Source: Candidatus Aminicenantota bacterium (lineage in GTDB: Bacteria; Acidobacteriota; Aminicenantia; S016-38). Taken from it: a stretch of 7,191 nt of DNA. The stretch is from NCBI GenBank assembly GCA_027062035.1, contig JAMOUL010000253.1, positions 1 to 7,191 of the forward strand, written 5' to 3'. This document shows positions 5,158 through 7,191 of this stretch, one piece after another. How positions within the stretch are numbered: position 1 is the first letter of the stretch; each line of letters opens with the position of its first letter. A model generated the notes under the pieces. It did no database searches and was not told the DNA's origin. It saw only the letters and a program-made list of their open reading frames with translations. Made by a program: the position numbers and the translations under genes.

Positions 5158-6507
5158 ATGGCTGAAAAACTAACTGTTGAGGAGCTTCTGGCAAGGGCGA
5201 AAAAACCCGGCCAGGATGCTCTGAGACTGCATCCCTTTTACAGGGGAAAAATTGAGGTAGTGCCCAAGGCAAGGATAAGAGATTTTAATGACTTTGCTAT
5301 CTGGTACACACCAGGCGTTGCAGAACCGTGCAAGGACATTCATAAGAACCCGGAAAAAGTTTTTGAACACACCAACAAGGGTAATTTTGTTGCTGTCATT
5401 TCTGACGGCACAAGGGTTCTGGGCCTCGGAGACATAGGCCCGGAAGCCGGACTTCCGGTTATGGAAGGTAAGGCGCTGCTCTTCAAGTATCTTGGTGGAG
5501 TGGATGCCTTTCCCATTATGTTAAGGACAAAGGACCCACACGAATTTATACGCACAGTAAAAATACTTGAACCCACCTTTGGGGGAATAAACCTCGAAGA
5601 TATAGCCCAGCCAAAATGCTTCTATATTCTTGATACCCTGAGGAAGGAAATGAATATTCCGGTATGGCACGACGACCAGCAGGGAACTGCAGCAGTAACC
5701 CTTGCAGGACTTATAAATGCCCTGAAGATCGTGGGCAAGAAGATGAGCGAAGCAAAAATAGTCTTCGTTGGAGCTGGAGCTGCCAACATCGCTGGAGCAA
5801 GGATTATAATGAAGGCTGGAGCAAGACCTGAAAATATACTCATGGTGGACTCCAAGGGAATCCTGAGAAAGGACAGGGAAGACATGAAGGACCTGGAGCT
5901 CCATTCCCACGAAAAATGGTGCATGGCAATGAATACCAACCCTGAAAAAAGAAAGGGAGGAATTCCCGAAGCACTTGAAGGAGCAGACGTCCTCATCGCT
6001 GCTTCCAAACCAGGACCTGGAACCATAAAACCCGAATGGATAAAGAAGATGGCAAAGGACGCAATAGTATTTGCAGAGGCAAATCCAGTTCCAGAAATCT
6101 GGCCATGGGAAGCCAAGGAAGCTGGAGCGAGAATTATAGCAACAGGCCGCTCTGACTTCCCCAACCAGGTAAATAATTCCCTCGGATTCCCCGGTATATT
6201 CAGGGGAGCCCTCGACGTAATGGCAAAAACCATTACAGACGAAATGTGTATAGAAGCTGCCAGAGAACTGGCAAGGGTTGCAGAGGATAATGGACTTCAT
6301 GAAGACTACATCATACCCAACATGGATGAATGGGAAGTTTTCCCGAGAGAAGCTGTAGCAGTTGGAATGAAGGCAATCGAACAGGGAGTTGCGAGAAGAC
6401 AGATAAGCAGAGAGGAACTATACAAAGAGGCAGAGGAAAAAATAAAGAGGGCAAGAGAAGAAGTCCAGTTCCTTATGAAGGAAGGATTCATAAAAGTAAT
6501 AGACTGA
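5158..6507 (+). CDS. NAD(P)-dependent malic enzyme (oxaloacetate-decarboxylating type)
   Basis: Cytosolic enzyme converting malate to pyruvate and CO2 with reduction of NAD(P), linking the TCA cycle and pyruvate. The protein has 449 residues: the short bacterial form, without the phosphotransacetylase-like extension of MaeB. The N-terminal catalytic domain shows Tyr50 in WYTPGVAEP, SDGTRVLGLGDIG (82-94), and Lys105 in MEGKALLFK. Metal ligands are Glu147-Asp148 in GGINLEDI and Asp172-Asp173 in HDDQQGTA, where many relatives have HDDQHGT. The Rossmann domain has VGAGAAN (204-210), then ANPVPEI (308-314) and TGRSDFPNQVNNSLGFPG (329-346), all family hallmarks. The C-terminus ends in a charged, probably helical stretch (about 415-436). 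It has its own promoter and a strong SD, and a terminator follows 12 bp after the stop. Cofactor choice cannot be settled from the sequence. Confidence 0.96.
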   Translation: MAEKLTVEELLARAKKPGQDALRLHPFYRGKIEVVPKARIRDFNDFAIWYTPGVAEPCKDIHKNPEKVFEHTNKGNFVAVISDGTRVLGLGDIGPEAGLPVMEGKALLFKYLGGVDAFPIMLRTKDPHEFIRTVKILEPTFGGINLEDIAQPKCFYILDTLRKEMNIPVWHDDQQGTAAVTLAGLINALKIVGKKMSEAKIVFVGAGAANIAGARIIMKAGARPENILMVDSKGILRKDREDMKDLELHSHEKWCMAMNTNPEKRKGGIPEALEGADVLIAASKPGPGTIKPEWIKKMAKDAIVFAEANPVPEIWPWEAKEAGARIIATGRSDFPNQVNNSLGFPGIFRGALDVMAKTITDEMCIEAARELARVAEDNGLHEDYIIPNMDEWEVFPREAVAVGMKAIEQGVARRQISREELYKEAEEKIKRAREEVQFLMKEGFIKVID

Positions 6508-6519
6508 GCTTCAGGCTAT

Positions 6520-6551
6520 AAAGGGGGAGGTAAGGTCCTCCCCCTTTTTTT
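6520..6551 (+). terminator. Rho-independent terminator after the malic enzyme gene
   Basis: AAAGGGGGAGG (6520-6530) and CCTCCCCCTTT (6537-6547) form a perfect 11-bp stem with a 6-nt loop, leading into seven T (6545-6551), three of which pair with the A's of the stem. It separates the malic enzyme transcript from the next gene, whose promoter begins directly after the T-run. Confidence 0.95.
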
Positions 6552-6552
6552 A

Positions 6553-6561
6553 TGCTAAAAT
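6553..6561 (+). promoter_or_regulatory. Extended -10 promoter for the barrel-like protein gene (leaderless)
   Basis: TG-C-TAAAAT is an extended -10 element: TG at 6553-6554 and the hexamer at 6556-6561, 5 of 6 to TATAAT. ATG 6568 starts 6 nt after it. The -35 position falls inside the preceding terminator hairpin and shows no match, which the TG extension would compensate. No SD precedes the ATG. Confidence 0.55.
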
Positions 6562-6567
6562 ACTTTT

Positions 6568-7191
6568 ATGAGAAAAGTTTTACTTTTTCTACTGCTTACT
6601 GTTTCTCTTCTTTTTTCAGGTAATCTCGGAATTAAGCTTTTTACAGGCGGAATGTATGGTTCCTATGGGGACCTGAACCTTTTTGTGGATTATGAATCTT
6701 CCTGGCTTAATTTTTACAATAACAACTGGGCTAAAAACCTAAAAGACTGGGGTTTTATTTCAAACTATACATCAACTGACGATGTAAACTTCAAAAAGCT
6801 AACTATTTCTCTACCAATAACCCTGCGACTGTATATGGAAAAGGGGAAAACCACCTTCTTTGTGGAGGGAAGTTACATCGGAGGAAGGGTCAGCAATAAC
6901 AAACAATTCAACTACTCCATTACTTTCCCCGATTCTTCCACCACCAGAATAATGTATACCTATTCACCCCTTGAGCTAAAATCGAATCTTTTTGGGGCAG
7001 GAATTGGAATATCAAGGGACCTTTTTCAGAAAGGATGGTTCAAAATAACTGGAGAAGTATCCATCGGTGCCATATTTCTCAACTTTCATTACAGAAATTT
7101 CCTTACATCAAAGACAGAAGTGGAAGATTACTGGCTATCAATTGAGTACAATACGAAAATGAAGGGAAATGGGCTTGGTTTTTACGGATAC
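6568..7191 (+). CDS. Secreted, beta-barrel-like protein of unknown function, 3' end outside window
   Basis: The frame opens at ATG 6568 and stays open to the last base, giving 208 visible residues. The N-terminus is a typical signal peptide: MRK, then a hydrophobic run LLFLLLTVSLLF to about residue 16, and a small-residue region at SG (17-18). No lipobox Cys is seen. The rest is rich in aromatic residues, Gly, Asn, Ser and Thr, with alternating hydrophobic/polar stretches such as LTISLPITLRLYM and TTFFVEGSYIGGRVS, as in beta strands of outer-membrane barrels. It could be a small outer-membrane protein or a periplasmic beta-sandwich; I do not recognise a family. It has its own probable promoter just after a terminator, so it is expressed separately from the malic enzyme. 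Start choice rests on the signal peptide and the -10 placement, as no Shine-Dalgarno is present. Confidence 0.85.
   Translation, partial: MRKVLLFLLLTVSLLFSGNLGIKLFTGGMYGSYGDLNLFVDYESSWLNFYNNNWAKNLKDWGFISNYTSTDDVNFKKLTISLPITLRLYMEKGKTTFFVEGSYIGGRVSNNKQFNYSITFPDSSTTRIMYTYSPLELKSNLFGAGIGISRDLFQKGWFKITGEVSIGAIFLNFHYRNFLTSKTEVEDYWLSIEYNTKMKGNGLGFYGY

Noticed and set aside
5654..5675. TGGCACGACG in the malic enzyme gene as another sigma-54 promoter
   Set aside because: No GC at the -12 position at the required spacing, and the bases encode the conserved WHDDQQGT motif.
5521..6300. 259-codon and 203-codon minus-strand frames opposite the malic enzyme gene
   Set aside because: Composition is antisense-like (Cys/Phe/Ser-rich or repetitive Ala/Pro/Ser), no start signals, and the plus strand holds an unambiguous enzyme.
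4142..6507. Dehydrogenase and malic enzyme as a dedicated pathway operon
   Set aside because: The malic enzyme gene has its own strong promoter directly after the dehydrogenase stop, and both are common stand-alone enzymes; the pairing alone does not show a shared pathway.

Overview
The window reads as chromosome from a Gram-negative-type (diderm) bacterium, probably thermophilic. Lnt and a secreted barrel-like protein imply an outer membrane. Arginine is mostly AGA/AGG, ATA isoleucine is common, proteins are rich in Glu/Lys/Arg, and base composition looks moderate. The lineage cannot be named from this sequence. No mobile element, CRISPR array, tRNA or rRNA is visible.

Layout. (1) 2-1204, plus: the 3' part of a sigma-54-dependent response regulator (end of a receiver domain, AAA+ domain, C-terminal HTH). 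Its reading frame is open to the window edge. (2) 1205-1412: an intergenic region with no convincing protein gene but much structure. It holds a 34-bp dyad, a consensus-perfect sigma-54 promoter, and a short predicted RNA ending in a GC-rich hairpin. (3) 1413-3974, minus: lnt followed by prfB, overlapping by 61 bp. prfB is a full gene using a programmed +1 frameshift whose 16-nt site matches the classical E. coli signal. (4) 3975-4141: a divergent promoter region with a cluster of ATGCG/CGCAT motifs. (5) 4142-6507, plus: a D-2-hydroxyacid dehydrogenase, then a malic enzyme with its own promoter and strong SD, closed by a textbook intrinsic terminator. (6) 6568-7191, plus: the 5' part of a secreted, beta-barrel-like protein of unknown function, running off the window.

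The most notable candidate system is the regulator plus the sigma-54 promoter downstream of it. The promoter faces no protein gene but would make an RNA of about 60 nt, with a dyad suitable as an enhancer site about 116 bp upstream of the start. This resembles in layout the LuxO-Qrr arrangement of Vibrio, but in an apparently unrelated background. The RNA has three G-rich segments able to compete for one CU-rich, anti-SD-like segment. This is inferred from sequence only.

A second theme is translation signals. prfB and the malic enzyme have AAGGAGG Shine-Dalgarno sequences. The other three genes whose starts are visible (lnt, the dehydrogenase, the barrel-like protein) have no SD, and each has a -10-like hexamer exactly 6 bp before its ATG, which predicts leaderless mRNAs.
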